Positions 16,764-25,798 are shown, numbered from the stretch's first letter. The stretch is 64,000 bases of DNA from Edaphobacter flagellatus (GCF_025264665.1 NZ_CP073697.1:3162001-3226000), one strand, 5' to 3'. Notes: a model not told the origin generated them from the sequence alone. Translations and numbers: made by a program.

Positions 16764-18494
16764 TCACGCGGTCTTCGACGACGCAGCGAGAATCATCTTG
16801 GCGGCTTTCCCAGCAACCATCTGTGTCGGTGCATTTGTGGGTGCGGTAGTGATCCGAGGTATGACCGAAGAATCAACGACCCGCAGGCCACGAATTCCGT
16901 GGACGCGAAGCTCCGAATCAACTACGGCGAGCTTGTCGGTTCCCATCTTGCAGGTGCCGACTGCATGACCAAAGCTCGCAGAACCGGTTCGAGCAAGGTC
17001 TCGAATATCGTCGGATGTCGCTTTTGGACCAGGAATGAGCTCGCTTTCACGGACGCTGTCGAAAGCGGTTTGCCTGCCAAGCTCGCGAGCCGCTTCAATG
17101 GCCTTCATGATCGCTGCAAGATCCTGCTCCGTCCCGAGGTAGTTGCCATCTACGATGGCGGCGTCCTGCCAGTTTGCACTCGCCAGTTTTACTGAGCCTC
17201 TGCTAGTCGGTTGCACTAACGCAGGAGCGATGGTGAATGCATCAGCCGGCGGAGCGCCGAAGCGTGCAGCAGACTCCGGGGTCACAGCAGGGAGCTGTTC
17301 GAGGACGAGATTGATGTCTGTCCCTTCCGCAGAGACACCACTCGATAGATAGACTTCGGCTTCGACTGCGTTACTGTCCGCAGGGCGATCCGGCATCTTG
17401 CCTTTGTACTTGAACACCACGCCGGATACGAGCACATGATCTTGGAGGTTTTGGCCGACACCTGGCAGGTGCTCAACAATATCTATGCCAAGTTTTTGAA
17501 GAGCAGCACGATCGCCGATTCCTGACAGCATCAGAAGCTTCGAACTGTGTATACCACCGGCTGCGACGATCACCTCTTTCGTAACAGAGATGTCTTTGAC
17601 ACTGCCCGCAGTAAACAATTTGATTCCGACACAACTCCTGCCCTTGAAGTTCAACTTGATTGCATTGCTGTTCAGGAGCAGGGTCAAGTTCGGCCGCGAA
17701 AGGGCTGGACGGAGGAACGCGCGAGCCGCGCTCACTCTTGTGCCATCAGCGGAAATATTCATATTGATATATCCGGCACCGGGGAGCTGAGGTCCGTTCA
17801 CATCCTCATGAATCGGCATACCCATCTGCCGGGCAGCCTCAAGGAACGCAGGCGCCGTTGGATGAGGATCTTCCGGCCTTCGAATATGGACTGGGCCTCC
17901 CGCGCCCCTCCACTCGTTCGCACCACCTTCCCAATCTTCCTGACTCTTGAAGATGGGAAGAACCTCTTTGAACGACCAGCCCTTGGCGCCGCTCCTTGCC
18001 CAGCCGTCATAATCACGCTGCAGACCTCGCGCCCAAACCATAGCATTGATGCTTGTTCCACCACCGAGCACATGACCGAGCGCCATGTTGAACTTACGAT
18101 TGTTCAACTGGGGCAACGGCGCGAGAGGAAGGTGGTAATCGAGCGCGCCACCGACGTTATAGAACCAGATGCTTGGGTTCATAATGGTCGGCGCATCATC
18201 CGGCCCTCCGGATTCCACAATGAGCACCTGCGCGCCGGAGGCGGATAATTCGGCGGCCACGATCGATCCGGCTGCACCCGAGCCCACCACGATGTAGTCG
18301 TAGCTGGCCCGAAGCGCGGCCTGGTTTTCACGCTGATTTTGCCCCGCAGCGAAGGCATGCTCGACCAAGGACGAAGCAAGCATAGTGGAACCAGCAAAAC
18401 CACCTGCGAGGGAGAGAAACTTACGACGATCGAGACGTCCCGTCGCTACTTGGTCGAGGAGAAATTGCTGCGCTTCATTGCGTGCATTGATCAT
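16764..18494 (-). CDS. GMC family FAD-dependent alcohol oxidoreductase, Tat-exported
   Basis: A 576-residue glucose-methanol-choline oxidoreductase. A Tat-like signal (RLDRRKFLSLAGGFAG, about 20-35) suggests export. The FAD-binding Rossmann motif YDYIVVGSGAAGSIVAAELS is at about 66-85, GHVLGGGTSINAMVWARG is GMC signature 1, GGIHSSKLLMLSGIG is signature 2, and the C-terminal FGHAVGTCKMG carries the catalytic His with TNAPTQMVAGKAA closing the active site. It would oxidise a primary or aryl alcohol to the aldehyde. The next upstream gene, 48 bases away, is an aldehyde dehydrogenase, forming an alcohol-to-acid pair. GGGAG precedes the ATG. Confidence 0.92.
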   Translation of the reverse strand: MINARNEAQQFLLDQVATGRLDRRKFLSLAGGFAGSTMLASSLVEHAFAAGQNQRENQAALRASYDYIVVGSGAAGSIVAAELSASGAQVLIVESGGPDDAPTIMNPSIWFYNVGGALDYHLPLAPLPQLNNRKFNMALGHVLGGGTSINAMVWARGLQRDYDGWARSGAKGWSFKEVLPIFKSQEDWEGGANEWRGAGGPVHIRRPEDPHPTAPAFLEAARQMGMPIHEDVNGPQLPGAGYINMNISADGTRVSAARAFLRPALSRPNLTLLLNSNAIKLNFKGRSCVGIKLFTAGSVKDISVTKEVIVAAGGIHSSKLLMLSGIGDRAALQKLGIDIVEHLPGVGQNLQDHVLVSGVVFKYKGKMPDRPADSNAVEAEVYLSSGVSAEGTDINLVLEQLPAVTPESAARFGAPPADAFTIAPALVQPTSRGSVKLASANWQDAAIVDGNYLGTEQDLAAIMKAIEAARELGRQTAFDSVRESELIPGPKATSDDIRDLARTGSASFGHAVGTCKMGTDKLAVVDSELRVHGIRGLRVVDSSVIPRITTAPTNAPTQMVAGKAAKMILAASSKTA

Positions 18495-18542
18495 TTGAGT
18501 GCTCCCAAGAGTGCTACTGTTTATCGAGTGCCGGTGTTGCGC

Positions 18543-20015
18543 TTAGAAGGGATACTGGCGCTGACCACTGTGAGAGTTAATCCAAATCAGATCGCTGAAA
18601 TCCTCTAAGCTGCGAGGTCCCGTGCGTCCCCAGCCGCTGTCGCGCACACCGCCCATCGGCGCGTGAATCTCGTCGTTGACGGTTGGCGAATTCACGTTCA
18701 CGATTCCAGCAAGAATCTTTGGCGCCATCTCAAATGCCTTGTACGTGTCGCCCGAAAGAATGGAAGACGTGAGGCCGTACATCGTGCGATTTGCAGCAGC
18801 AATGGCGTCTTCCGCCGTATCTACGGCTTCCACAATGACGACGGGCCCGAACGTTTCTTCGTTGGCTATGGAAGCATCCAAAGGAACGTCTGTCAGAATT
18901 GTTGGGAGGTAGATCTGCCCTTCGCTCCTACCGCCAGAGTGAATCTTCGCGCCTCTGGCAACTGCATCCTTGACGCGGTCATCGATCATCTTCAAGGCGT
19001 CCCGAGTGATGATTGGGCCAATGATTGTTTTATGGTCAAGGGGATCGCCGCTCGTCAGGCCGTTGGTCCTAGCAACAAACTTCGGAAGGAATTTCTCGTA
19101 GATCTTGCGTTGAATAATGATGCGACGGGTATTCAAGCAAATCTGACCTTGATGAAAGAATGATCCGAACGTTGCAGTGCGGACGGCATAGTCCATGTCC
19201 ACATCGTCCAGAATGATCAACGGGTTGAACCCGCCAAGCTCCATCACTGTCCGCTTCAATGTGCGACCCGCACGTTCCGAGAGCATGCGAGCCGTCTTCA
19301 CTCCGCCAATCAGATTGATAATCCGAACTTCGGGACGATTGAAAAACTCGTCTGCAATAGGACCGGCGGCTCCCGGCGCATGCGTGACGACGTTAATTAC
19401 TCCCGCTGGGAATCCGGCTTCTTCTGCAACTTCGGCGAGCATGATTCCGGCAGAAACCGGAGCGAATTCTGATGGCTTCACAACAACTGTATTTCCAGCC
19501 GCCACAGGCGATATGACCGCACGCCACGAGAGGATGTTGGCGCCATTCCACGGAGTGAAGCTTGCGCAAACACCCAATGGCCGCCGTAAACCAATCGAAT
19601 GAGTGCCGGGTTGATTTGTTTCCAGAACCTCTCCCTTGGGCAGATAAACCCAGCCGGCAACCTGCTGCAGAGTCGCCGCAACCAGATCCATCTGGAACGT
19701 GGAGAATGAGATGGTTGACCCGGTTTCACGAGCGAGAATCTCAGCAATCTCAGTCCGCCGACGCTTGACGATATCGGATGCCTTTAAAAACAGACGGGCT
19801 CTTTCAGCCGGCGCGGATTCGGCCCATGCAGGAAACGTCTTAGCTGCGGCATCCACGGCAGCGCGAGCGTCTGCACGCGATGCTGCCGCCACGCGAGCAA
19901 AGAGCTTTCCGCTATACGGCTCATGAACTTCGAAGGTCTTGTCGTTCTCGGCCTTCCTCCACTGATTGTCGGCAAAATAGCTGTACGTTTTTACATCGGT
20001 TTGTAGCTCACTCAT
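18543..20015 (-). CDS. NAD(P)-dependent aldehyde dehydrogenase (benzaldehyde/vanillin dehydrogenase-like)
   Basis: A 490-residue aldehyde dehydrogenase. The active-site motifs are intact: FTPWNGANILSWRAVISP (substrate/cofactor region), VVKPSEFAPVSAG, the general-base Glu in VMELGGFNPLIIL, and the nucleophilic Cys in FFHQGQICLNTRRII. EETFGPVVIVE and GGVRDSGWGR complete the family pattern. The subgroup resembles vanillin, benzaldehyde and salicylaldehyde dehydrogenases, from memory. I start at the ATG ending at 20015, 10 bases after GGAG, rather than a TTG two codons upstream. It heads a run with the GMC and amidohydrolase genes. Confidence 0.92.
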   Translation of the reverse strand: MSELQTDVKTYSYFADNQWRKAENDKTFEVHEPYSGKLFARVAAASRADARAAVDAAAKTFPAWAESAPAERARLFLKASDIVKRRRTEIAEILARETGSTISFSTFQMDLVAATLQQVAGWVYLPKGEVLETNQPGTHSIGLRRPLGVCASFTPWNGANILSWRAVISPVAAGNTVVVKPSEFAPVSAGIMLAEVAEEAGFPAGVINVVTHAPGAAGPIADEFFNRPEVRIINLIGGVKTARMLSERAGRTLKRTVMELGGFNPLIILDDVDMDYAVRTATFGSFFHQGQICLNTRRIIIQRKIYEKFLPKFVARTNGLTSGDPLDHKTIIGPIITRDALKMIDDRVKDAVARGAKIHSGGRSEGQIYLPTILTDVPLDASIANEETFGPVVIVEAVDTAEDAIAAANRTMYGLTSSILSGDTYKAFEMAPKILAGIVNVNSPTVNDEIHAPMGGVRDSGWGRTGPRSLEDFSDLIWINSHSGQRQYPF

Positions 20016-20096
20016 AATCAAGTCGTCTCCAGAAACAGATTGGTCTCGCGCACTAGACGGCTATTGGATTGCACGAATGAGACCACTCGCATCCAT

Positions 20097-20123
20097 CGTG
20101 TTTTCTATGTGTTAGCAAACACG
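20097..20123. promoter_or_regulatory. Inverted repeat upstream of the aldehyde dehydrogenase gene, possible operator
   Basis: CGTGTTT (20097-20103) and AAACACG (20117-20123) form a perfect 7-base inverted repeat with a 13-base spacer. A nested GTGTT-N4-AACAC overlaps it at 20109-20122. It lies about 85-110 bases before the aldehyde dehydrogenase start. The regulator is unknown; no clear -24/-12 sigma54 promoter was seen here. Confidence 0.35.
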
Positions 20124-20247
20124 ACCTATCCCCGATTTTCGTGAATTCGCAATGAATGGGGGAAAGACGCCGGGATGATGAGGGCGACAGCCGCATAAAG
20201 CCGCTAGACAGGCCTAGGCCATCTACCCCGTCGGAGTAACGGAGTCG

Positions 20248-20523
20248 CTATTTCTCGTCTCGACAAATTCGTTTTTCTTGAAGCATCCACTCGCGAATGT
20301 ACGGAGAGCAGTTCACAACTTGAATGCCTTGCGCTTGGAACTCATTCAGTAGGCGAACTCCATCGATATCGACAACGTTAACTTCATGCAGATCCAAACT
20401 TTCCGGTTGTCCTGCCCTATCGATTTCGGCGCGCAAATCAGCGAGGTGCGAACATCGAAGCTCGCCTGACAAATAAATTGTCATTCCGTGTTTTTCGCGA
20501 GTCCGTCTGATTTTCAACGTCAT
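20248..20523 (-). CDS. Small STAS-like protein
   Basis: A 91-residue protein that follows the STAS (anti-sigma-antagonist) pattern: MTIYLSGELRCSHLADLRAEI, ESLDLHEVNVVDIDGVRLL and GIQVVNCSPYIREWMLQE. The position usually held by the phosphorylatable Ser in D-x-S-G-V is Asp (DIDGV), so partner switching by phosphorylation seems absent, and a permanently active or ligand-binding STAS is likely. It sits 41 bases after a 79-residue gene and shortly after a PAS-sigma54 regulator on the same strand, so it may act with that regulator. Confidence 0.7.
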   Translation of the reverse strand: MTLKIRRTREKHGMTIYLSGELRCSHLADLRAEIDRAGQPESLDLHEVNVVDIDGVRLLNEFQAQGIQVVNCSPYIREWMLQEKRICRDEK

Positions 20524-20564
20524 TGTTTGGTCACCAAGTCCGCTGGTGTGACCGCCGACTGAAA

Positions 20565-20804
20565 CTATGCCGCCATTCGGCGTGCGAGCCGTGAAGATGC
20601 ACCAATCGTGATCGTGCGCCAGTCACGACCAGTCGGCTGATGTAGATCAAGCATGTTCTCAGCCGCATCCAGCCAATCTTCTGCTGAAAGCTTCGCCTGC
20701 TCTGAACCGAACAAGGCCTCCACAGCTATGAAGAATGCCGAAAGCTCATGCTCCGCCACGTCCAACTGATCTTTGAACGACAAAATGGAAACCGGAACGC
20801 TCAC
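20565..20804 (-). CDS. Small hypothetical protein with a GTG start
   Basis: A 79-residue protein beginning at the GTG ending at 20804, chosen because GAGGAGG lies 6 bases before it. A longer frame to 21056 has no such site and its extra residues look non-coding. The product is acidic and helical (FKDQLDVAEHELSAFFIAVE, AEDWLDAAENMLD) with a basic tail (ASSRLARRMAA). No family is recognised. It is co-directional with the STAS-like gene downstream and probably shares its transcript. Confidence 0.6.
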   Translation of the reverse strand: MSVPVSILSFKDQLDVAEHELSAFFIAVEALFGSEQAKLSAEDWLDAAENMLDLHQPTGRDWRTITIGASSRLARRMAA

Positions 20805-21073
20805 AATGCCTCCTCTCAGCTGAATGGAATACTGCGAGACAGCGGTTACATAGGCCGTGGGCAAGCCGACTATGACGGGTCGGAATCGGCGCAAGCAGCT
20901 ATCAGACCAACGATGCGGTCCCCAACTCCCGAAGTGTGAGATGCAACGAAGAGGCCATTCACAATTTATTTGGCACCAATGACTTAGAGTCAGCTTGAGT
21001 CTCGGTTTTTCGGGATTTCCCGTTTGGTGGCTAAAACGCGAAGGGGATGTCTGCAAGTACCTGGACGGTAAGA

Positions 21074-23677
21074 TCAGCCTATATGGGATTTAAAGCGATA
21101 TTTGTCGATTCCCAAGCGCTTGATCTTTGCTTCCAGTGTCGAATCGGGGATACCTAGTTTCGTGGCGGCGCCAGTTGGTCCTGATATCCGACCGTGACTT
21201 CGCGCGAGTGCCGCTTCAATCACTTCCTTCTCGTGCGCCAGCAAGACACCGTTAAGGGCTACGCTCGCAGGAGGAACTTCGGACGGCCCTCGCTTGAGCC
21301 ACGATTCGTCCACCGCAAACGTATCAGACTCGCTCAAAGTAACTGCACGTTCAATCACATTCTGCAATTCACGGACGTTCCCAGGCCACTCGTACTCTCG
21401 CATTATCTTCAGAGTTTTCTTCTCGATGGTCTGAAACTTCTTCCCCATCTTCTTTCCAAATCGGGCAATGAAGTATTCGACAAGAATAGGAATATCGGTT
21501 GCTCGCTCGCGTAGTGAGGGCATCGAGATTGGAACAACATTCAGCCTGTACAGAAGGTCCTGGCGAAACTTGCCCTGGCTTACGAGGTTATCGAGATCAC
21601 GATGTGTTGCAGCCAAGACTCGAACGTCTACGGGAACAGGTTTATCGCTTCCAACACGTTCGATCTCCCGTTCTTGCAGCACTCGCAATAATGCGATTTG
21701 AATATCTGGAGGCAGATCCCCGACTTCGTCGAGGAAAATGGTTCCACCATTCGCGGCTTCAAACCGTCCCAAACGGTGTTGCGTGGCCCCCGTAAATGAT
21801 CCCTTTTCGTGCCCGAAGAGCTCAGAAGCAGCCAGCGACGTTGGGATCGCAGCGCAATTTACACCGATGAACGGCCGCCCCGCTCGCTTTGAACGCTTGT
21901 GGATGGCGCGGGCGATCAACTCTTTCCCCGTACCCGTTTGACCCAGGATGAGAACCGTAGAGTCTGAGAGCGCGACTTTGCTGACCTGGGAAAGCACCTT
22001 GCGCAGAGGCTCCGATGACCCGACGATCTCCTCGAACATTGACGCTTGGTTAAGCTCTTCACGCAAAGCGAAATTTTCTCGTTTGAGGTTCTCTTCAGCT
22101 CGTTTGCGTTCCTCAATATCCGTACACGTGACATACCAACGTCTGACTTGGCCTTCGTCGTCGCGAACGGGATTTGAACGAGCCAGAAACCAGCGGTATG
22201 TTCCGTCCGCCCCGCGCAGACGTAACTCCAACTCGAAGCTCGATCCTGCAGAGAGAGCACGATTAAAATAATCCTCTTCTCGGGCACGGTCGTCTGGATG
22301 AACGAATGCAAAACGCTGAGTTGTCCGCTGCCACTCCTCGAGACAAATGCCCGCGTAATCAAGTGCGATACGGTTGGCATAAAGGCGTTCACGTTTTGGC
22401 CCATATACGGCAACTAGCTGAGGAGCGAAGTCCAGCATCTGCCGGAGCTCCGTTTCCTGTTGCTGAAGCCTCTGTTCCGCCTCCCTTCGCTCAGTGATGT
22501 CACTCACAGCTCCAACAAACTCGATGCCGGTCGATGGCTGACCCAATGCATGAGACCGCACTTGGATGTGCTTGGTCACACCGTTTGGCATGAGCAGTCG
22601 ATACTCGTGCTCAAAATCTTCGCCAGTCTTAGAGGCACGCTCAATGACGGTTTGTGCGAGAAGCCTATCCTGCGGATGAACCCGCTCCAAGATCATTGGC
22701 AATGTGATATTGCAGGAACGAGGAAATTCGAATATTCGAAAAGTCTCGTCGGACCAGAAGTGCTCGTCCGTAGAAACGTTCCACCCGAAGCTGCCTGTGT
22801 GACTGAGTGCTTGGGCTTCGGCCAGGTGCATTTCACGACGCTGGAGTTCCTGCGTCAAAATCTCGTGCTCCGTAACATCTATGGCGATGCCAACGATTTG
22901 TTTTAGTTTGCCGTTCTCGATAGAGGGGGCACCCACGCAGCGGACGCTTCGAATCTGTCCGTCCGACCGCACGATTCGCTTCGTGAAGTCAAATGTTCGA
23001 TGGGACGTCAACATTTCCTGAATCTGTTGCTCCACAAATTCCCGATCTTCCGGATGCACCAGGGCCAAATACTGTTCTTTTGTTGGCGCGTTGCCGCTTG
23101 GGTCGAGCCCGTGAATTCGAAACAACTCCAAAGACCAGTAGTCGAAGCCGGCAGCGCTGAATGCCCAGCTGCCCGTGTGTGCAAGGCGCTGTCCCTCAGC
23201 GAGGTAGAACTCTGCCTGCTTGCGTTCTTCAATATCGAGATTAATCCCGACCCAACATACCAGCGTCCCATCGCTCGTTCGCAGGGGGTCGGCTCGACTC
23301 AGGAACCACCTGTACCCCCCTTCACCACTACGAACTCGAAAGGCGACCTCTCCGCCATTACCAGTGCGCAGGCAAGTAGACCAGACTCTGCGTGTCTCTT
23401 CGTGATCCTCTGGGTGCAGCATGTGAATGTGGGAATCCCACTCTGCGCCGAGGTCGATTCCAAAACGAAGAGGATGGTCATTCGGCAGCCCGAGGTAATC
23501 GGCAATCCGCACATTCACGAAGACGAGCGCACCGGCAGGATTTGCATACCATACGTGCCCCGGAATCAGATTGGCCGTGGTTCGCAGTTGTGCTTCGATC
23601 GACGCTTGTTCACCAGAAGCACCGTCACCATTTATGTCGTGGAACCGGTCGGCATCCCATTGCAGATTTACGGCCAT
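21074..23677 (-). CDS. Sigma54-dependent Fis-type activator with four PAS sensor domains
   Basis: An 867-residue regulator. Four PAS/PAC repeats fill about residues 25-535, each ending with a PAC phrase such as GINLDIEERKQAE, GIAIDVTEHE, GAVSDITERREAE and CTDIEERKRAE. An AAA+ domain follows (about 550-790) with Walker A GQTGTGKE, the sigma54-contact loop GSFTGA (the canonical second residue is Ala), Walker B GGTIFLDEVGDLP and the sensor LPSLRERATDIP-type phrase. A C-terminal Fis-like helix-turn-helix (SGPTGAATKLGIPDSTLEAK) binds DNA. The absence of a receiver domain suggests it senses a ligand or redox state directly. The ATG ending at 23677 is preferred to a TTG seven codons upstream. Confidence 0.92.
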   Translation of the reverse strand: MAVNLQWDADRFHDINGDGASGEQASIEAQLRTTANLIPGHVWYANPAGALVFVNVRIADYLGLPNDHPLRFGIDLGAEWDSHIHMLHPEDHEETRRVWSTCLRTGNGGEVAFRVRSGEGGYRWFLSRADPLRTSDGTLVCWVGINLDIEERKQAEFYLAEGQRLAHTGSWAFSAAGFDYWSLELFRIHGLDPSGNAPTKEQYLALVHPEDREFVEQQIQEMLTSHRTFDFTKRIVRSDGQIRSVRCVGAPSIENGKLKQIVGIAIDVTEHEILTQELQRREMHLAEAQALSHTGSFGWNVSTDEHFWSDETFRIFEFPRSCNITLPMILERVHPQDRLLAQTVIERASKTGEDFEHEYRLLMPNGVTKHIQVRSHALGQPSTGIEFVGAVSDITERREAEQRLQQQETELRQMLDFAPQLVAVYGPKRERLYANRIALDYAGICLEEWQRTTQRFAFVHPDDRAREEDYFNRALSAGSSFELELRLRGADGTYRWFLARSNPVRDDEGQVRRWYVTCTDIEERKRAEENLKRENFALREELNQASMFEEIVGSSEPLRKVLSQVSKVALSDSTVLILGQTGTGKELIARAIHKRSKRAGRPFIGVNCAAIPTSLAASELFGHEKGSFTGATQHRLGRFEAANGGTIFLDEVGDLPPDIQIALLRVLQEREIERVGSDKPVPVDVRVLAATHRDLDNLVSQGKFRQDLLYRLNVVPISMPSLRERATDIPILVEYFIARFGKKMGKKFQTIEKKTLKIMREYEWPGNVRELQNVIERAVTLSESDTFAVDESWLKRGPSEVPPASVALNGVLLAHEKEVIEAALARSHGRISGPTGAATKLGIPDSTLEAKIKRLGIDKYRFKSHIG

Positions 23678-23767
23678 GCTGCACCACCACCCTAACAAAT
23701 GCTGATATTACACTCCCATTCTCATTCAGAAGAGCCGATCAAACTGCAGCAACCGGTTTGCCAACGG

Positions 23768-24670
23768 TCATTGTTGTTCGCCGACTTTCCGAGCAAGAAA
23801 CGCTTTCAGAAACGCAGCAAACTCTGTCGCCTCGGGCGGCAGCTTCCTTCCGCGGTTGCTGATCTCGTAAAAATCCAGGGCCACTTCCGGCTCAAGCTTG
23901 GTCACCCTCACCTTGCGATTGCGTGTAGCCATCACACCAAAGGATGGAATGACCGCGACCCCCAAGCCTGCTTCCACTAATCCAAGCTGCGTATCCAATC
24001 CATTCACCGTCTGGCCGCGTGTACAGGTGATACCCATTTTCTCCAGTTGCTTCCGCGAGAGCTGTTCGTAGGGATAGTCCTTCGTCACCGAGATCAGAGT
24101 CTCTCCTTCCAGGTCTTTCCATGAGTTGGCTTGCGAGCGAACAGGCCTGCCATCGTCTGGCCGCGCAAGCATGAGCGAGAAGCGAAAGAAGGGTACACGC
24201 CGCATTCCAAGAATGCGGTCAAAGATGCCCAGCGCAAAGTCCAGCTTGTTGGCCTCAACCCGCTTTGCCAGCACGCTCAGGGCGCCATCGAACAGGTGAA
24301 TCTCTAGCCCGGGATGCCGATCACGAAACTCCCGGATCGCTGTGGGAAGTACATGAGCCGCAATCCAGGGAGTTGTCCCAACGGTGATGCGCCGGTTCTT
24401 TCGCTTCGTGGCCTGTTCGATACGAGACATCCCGTCATCGAGCATGTGGAGCGCCGGTCGCGTGATCTCAAGAAGTTCACCGCCCTGCGCCGTCAACACC
24501 ACCTGGCGTGTCGTGCGATCGAACAACCGAAATCCAATCTGACGCTCCAACTCGCGCACCAGCACGCTCAACCCTGACGGCGTAAGAAAGAGCGCCTCCG
24601 CAGCCCGCGTGAAGTTGCGATACTCAGCGACGAGATGAAACGCCCGCAGCTGCCGTGAGGTGAATTCCAT
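23768..24670 (-). CDS. LysR family transcriptional regulator
   Basis: A 300-residue LysR-type regulator. The N-terminal winged helix is unmistakable: LRAFHLVAEYRNFTRAAEAL, LTPSGLSVLVRELERQIG and FRLFDRTTRQVVLTAQG. The effector-binding domain follows with RITVGTTPWIAAHVLP and VEAGLGVAVIPSFGV. It is divergent from the alpha/beta hydrolase at 24785, with an ATTGA-N7-TCAAT site between them, the usual arrangement for a LysR protein controlling its neighbour. The sigma54 activator gene lies 90 bases downstream on the same strand. Confidence 0.92.
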   Translation of the reverse strand: MEFTSRQLRAFHLVAEYRNFTRAAEALFLTPSGLSVLVRELERQIGFRLFDRTTRQVVLTAQGGELLEITRPALHMLDDGMSRIEQATKRKNRRITVGTTPWIAAHVLPTAIREFRDRHPGLEIHLFDGALSVLAKRVEANKLDFALGIFDRILGMRRVPFFRFSLMLARPDDGRPVRSQANSWKDLEGETLISVTKDYPYEQLSRKQLEKMGITCTRGQTVNGLDTQLGLVEAGLGVAVIPSFGVMATRNRKVRVTKLEPEVALDFYEISNRGRKLPPEATEFAAFLKAFLARKVGEQQ

Positions 24671-24671
24671 T

Positions 24672-24688
24672 ATTGAGAATCTATCAAT
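24672..24688. promoter_or_regulatory. LysR-type operator (ATTGA-N7-TCAAT)
   Basis: ATTGA and TCAAT form a 5-base inverted repeat with a 7-base spacer, which includes the T-N11-A core typical of LysR-family binding sites. It begins one base beyond the lysR start codon and lies in the divergent interval with the alpha/beta hydrolase gene, so it could serve autorepression and activation of the hydrolase. Confidence 0.5.
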
Positions 24689-24784
24689 AAATTGTAAAAA
24701 TTACGAACTTCTCTTCGAAAGCAGACAGACGTACAACCGTACTTGTCAGAGGCCAGAAGGCCAACTGCAAAAAGGAGACGGACA

Positions 24785-25480
24785 ATGAAGAGCTCAAAGG
24801 TAAACAACATCGTGTTGGTGCATGGCGGTTTCGTGGACGGTTCGGGCTGGGAGAGCGTGTACGCGATCCTGAAGAACAAGGGCTTCAACGTTTCCATCGT
24901 GCAGAACCCCACCATCTCGCTCGCCGACGATGTCGCCGTAACCAACCGCATCATCAATGCACAGGACGGCCCGGTCGTTCTTGTAGGCCACTCCTACGGT
25001 GGCGCAGTCATCACCGAAGCCGGCAACAACCCGAAGGTGGCGGCCCTAGCTTACATCACAGCCTTTGCTCTGGATAATGGCGAGTCCGTCGGCACGCTGA
25101 TCAAGGACCCGGCTCCGGGCGCTCCCGTGCCTCCGATCATGCCGCCGCAGGACGGCTTCCTCCTCCTCGACCCCAAAAAGTTCGCGGCTTCCTTCGCCGC
25201 CGATGTCGAACCCGGCTTGGCTGACTTCATGGGCGCTTCTCAGGTGCCGTGGGGACTGGAGGCTCTCAATGGCGCAGTCAGCAATGCTTCGTGGAAGAAC
25301 AAGCCGACCTGGTACCTTATCGCGACCGACGACAAGATGATTCCTCCCGACGCACAGCGCTTCCTGGCGAAACGCGCTGGAGCCACTGTCGCCGAGGCGA
25401 AGGGTAGCCACGCGATCTACGTTTCACAACCAGAGGCGGTGGCCGACCTCATTGCACTGGCCGCGGAGGGCGGACGATAA
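24785..25480 (+). CDS. Alpha/beta hydrolase
   Basis: A 231-residue alpha/beta-hydrolase-fold enzyme resembling the EstC-like/pyrethroid-hydrolase group that is common next to LysR genes. IVLVHGGFVDGSGWESVY gives the oxyanion-hole HGG, VVLVGHSYGGAVITEAG is the nucleophile elbow with Ser, and KGSHAIYVSQPEAVADLI supplies the catalytic His. The acid residue is probably the Asp in IATDDKMIPP. AAAAGGAGAC precedes the ATG at 24785, so I prefer it over an in-frame start at 24743. It probably hydrolyses a small ester; the substrate is unknown. Confidence 0.9.
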   Translation: MKSSKVNNIVLVHGGFVDGSGWESVYAILKNKGFNVSIVQNPTISLADDVAVTNRIINAQDGPVVLVGHSYGGAVITEAGNNPKVAALAYITAFALDNGESVGTLIKDPAPGAPVPPIMPPQDGFLLLDPKKFAASFAADVEPGLADFMGASQVPWGLEALNGAVSNASWKNKPTWYLIATDDKMIPPDAQRFLAKRAGATVAEAKGSHAIYVSQPEAVADLIALAAEGGR

Positions 25481-25582
25481 AAGTCCGGCCCGGGTGTGGT
25501 TCCCATCAGGGGAAGGTGCAGGAGGAGGAACTCGACTCCTGCCGCGTGGCCGGCAATAGGAGGCTGGCAGCGGGATGAGGGT

Positions 25583-25613
25583 GCAGGGAGAAACCAGTAC
25601 GGGTTCTCCCTGC
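25583..25613 (+). terminator. Strong hairpin downstream of the alpha/beta hydrolase, probable terminator
   Basis: GCAGGGAGAA pairs perfectly with TTCTCCCTGC, extending towards 13 pairs with one mismatch around the loop AGTAC, and is followed by GTGTTGTT. It lies about 100 bases after the hydrolase stop. Likely a terminator with a weak T-tract. Confidence 0.55.
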
Positions 25614-25632
25614 GTGTTGTTGAGCAGCAAAT

Positions 25633-25659
25633 CGAGGGGTGGCGAACTGCCGCCCCTCG
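25633..25659. repeat. Second hairpin in tandem
   Basis: CGAGGGGTGGC and GCCGCCCCTCG pair over 11 bases with one G-U, around the loop GAACT. It follows the previous hairpin by about 20 bases. It could be a back-up terminator, or a minus-strand terminator for the convergent fragment. Confidence 0.4.
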
Positions 25660-25798
25660 ATGTATCGTTTGCTAGGCCGCTTTCTTTGCGACTCTTGCTA
25701 TGGACTGCGGTGCCTTCCCAGTCTGCTCTTCTGCCGCGAACTTCAGCCGCTAGCGCCGAGCCGCGGGAGCAGGGCCTCATCGTGCAACCCCGCTGGAG

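Larger units (their letters stand above)
25481..25798. other. Intergenic stretch with two hairpins and no supported gene
   Basis: About 320 bases between the alpha/beta hydrolase and a gene fragment. It contains the two hairpins listed separately. Short frames here have no ribosome site or recognisable protein features. Confidence 0.5.
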
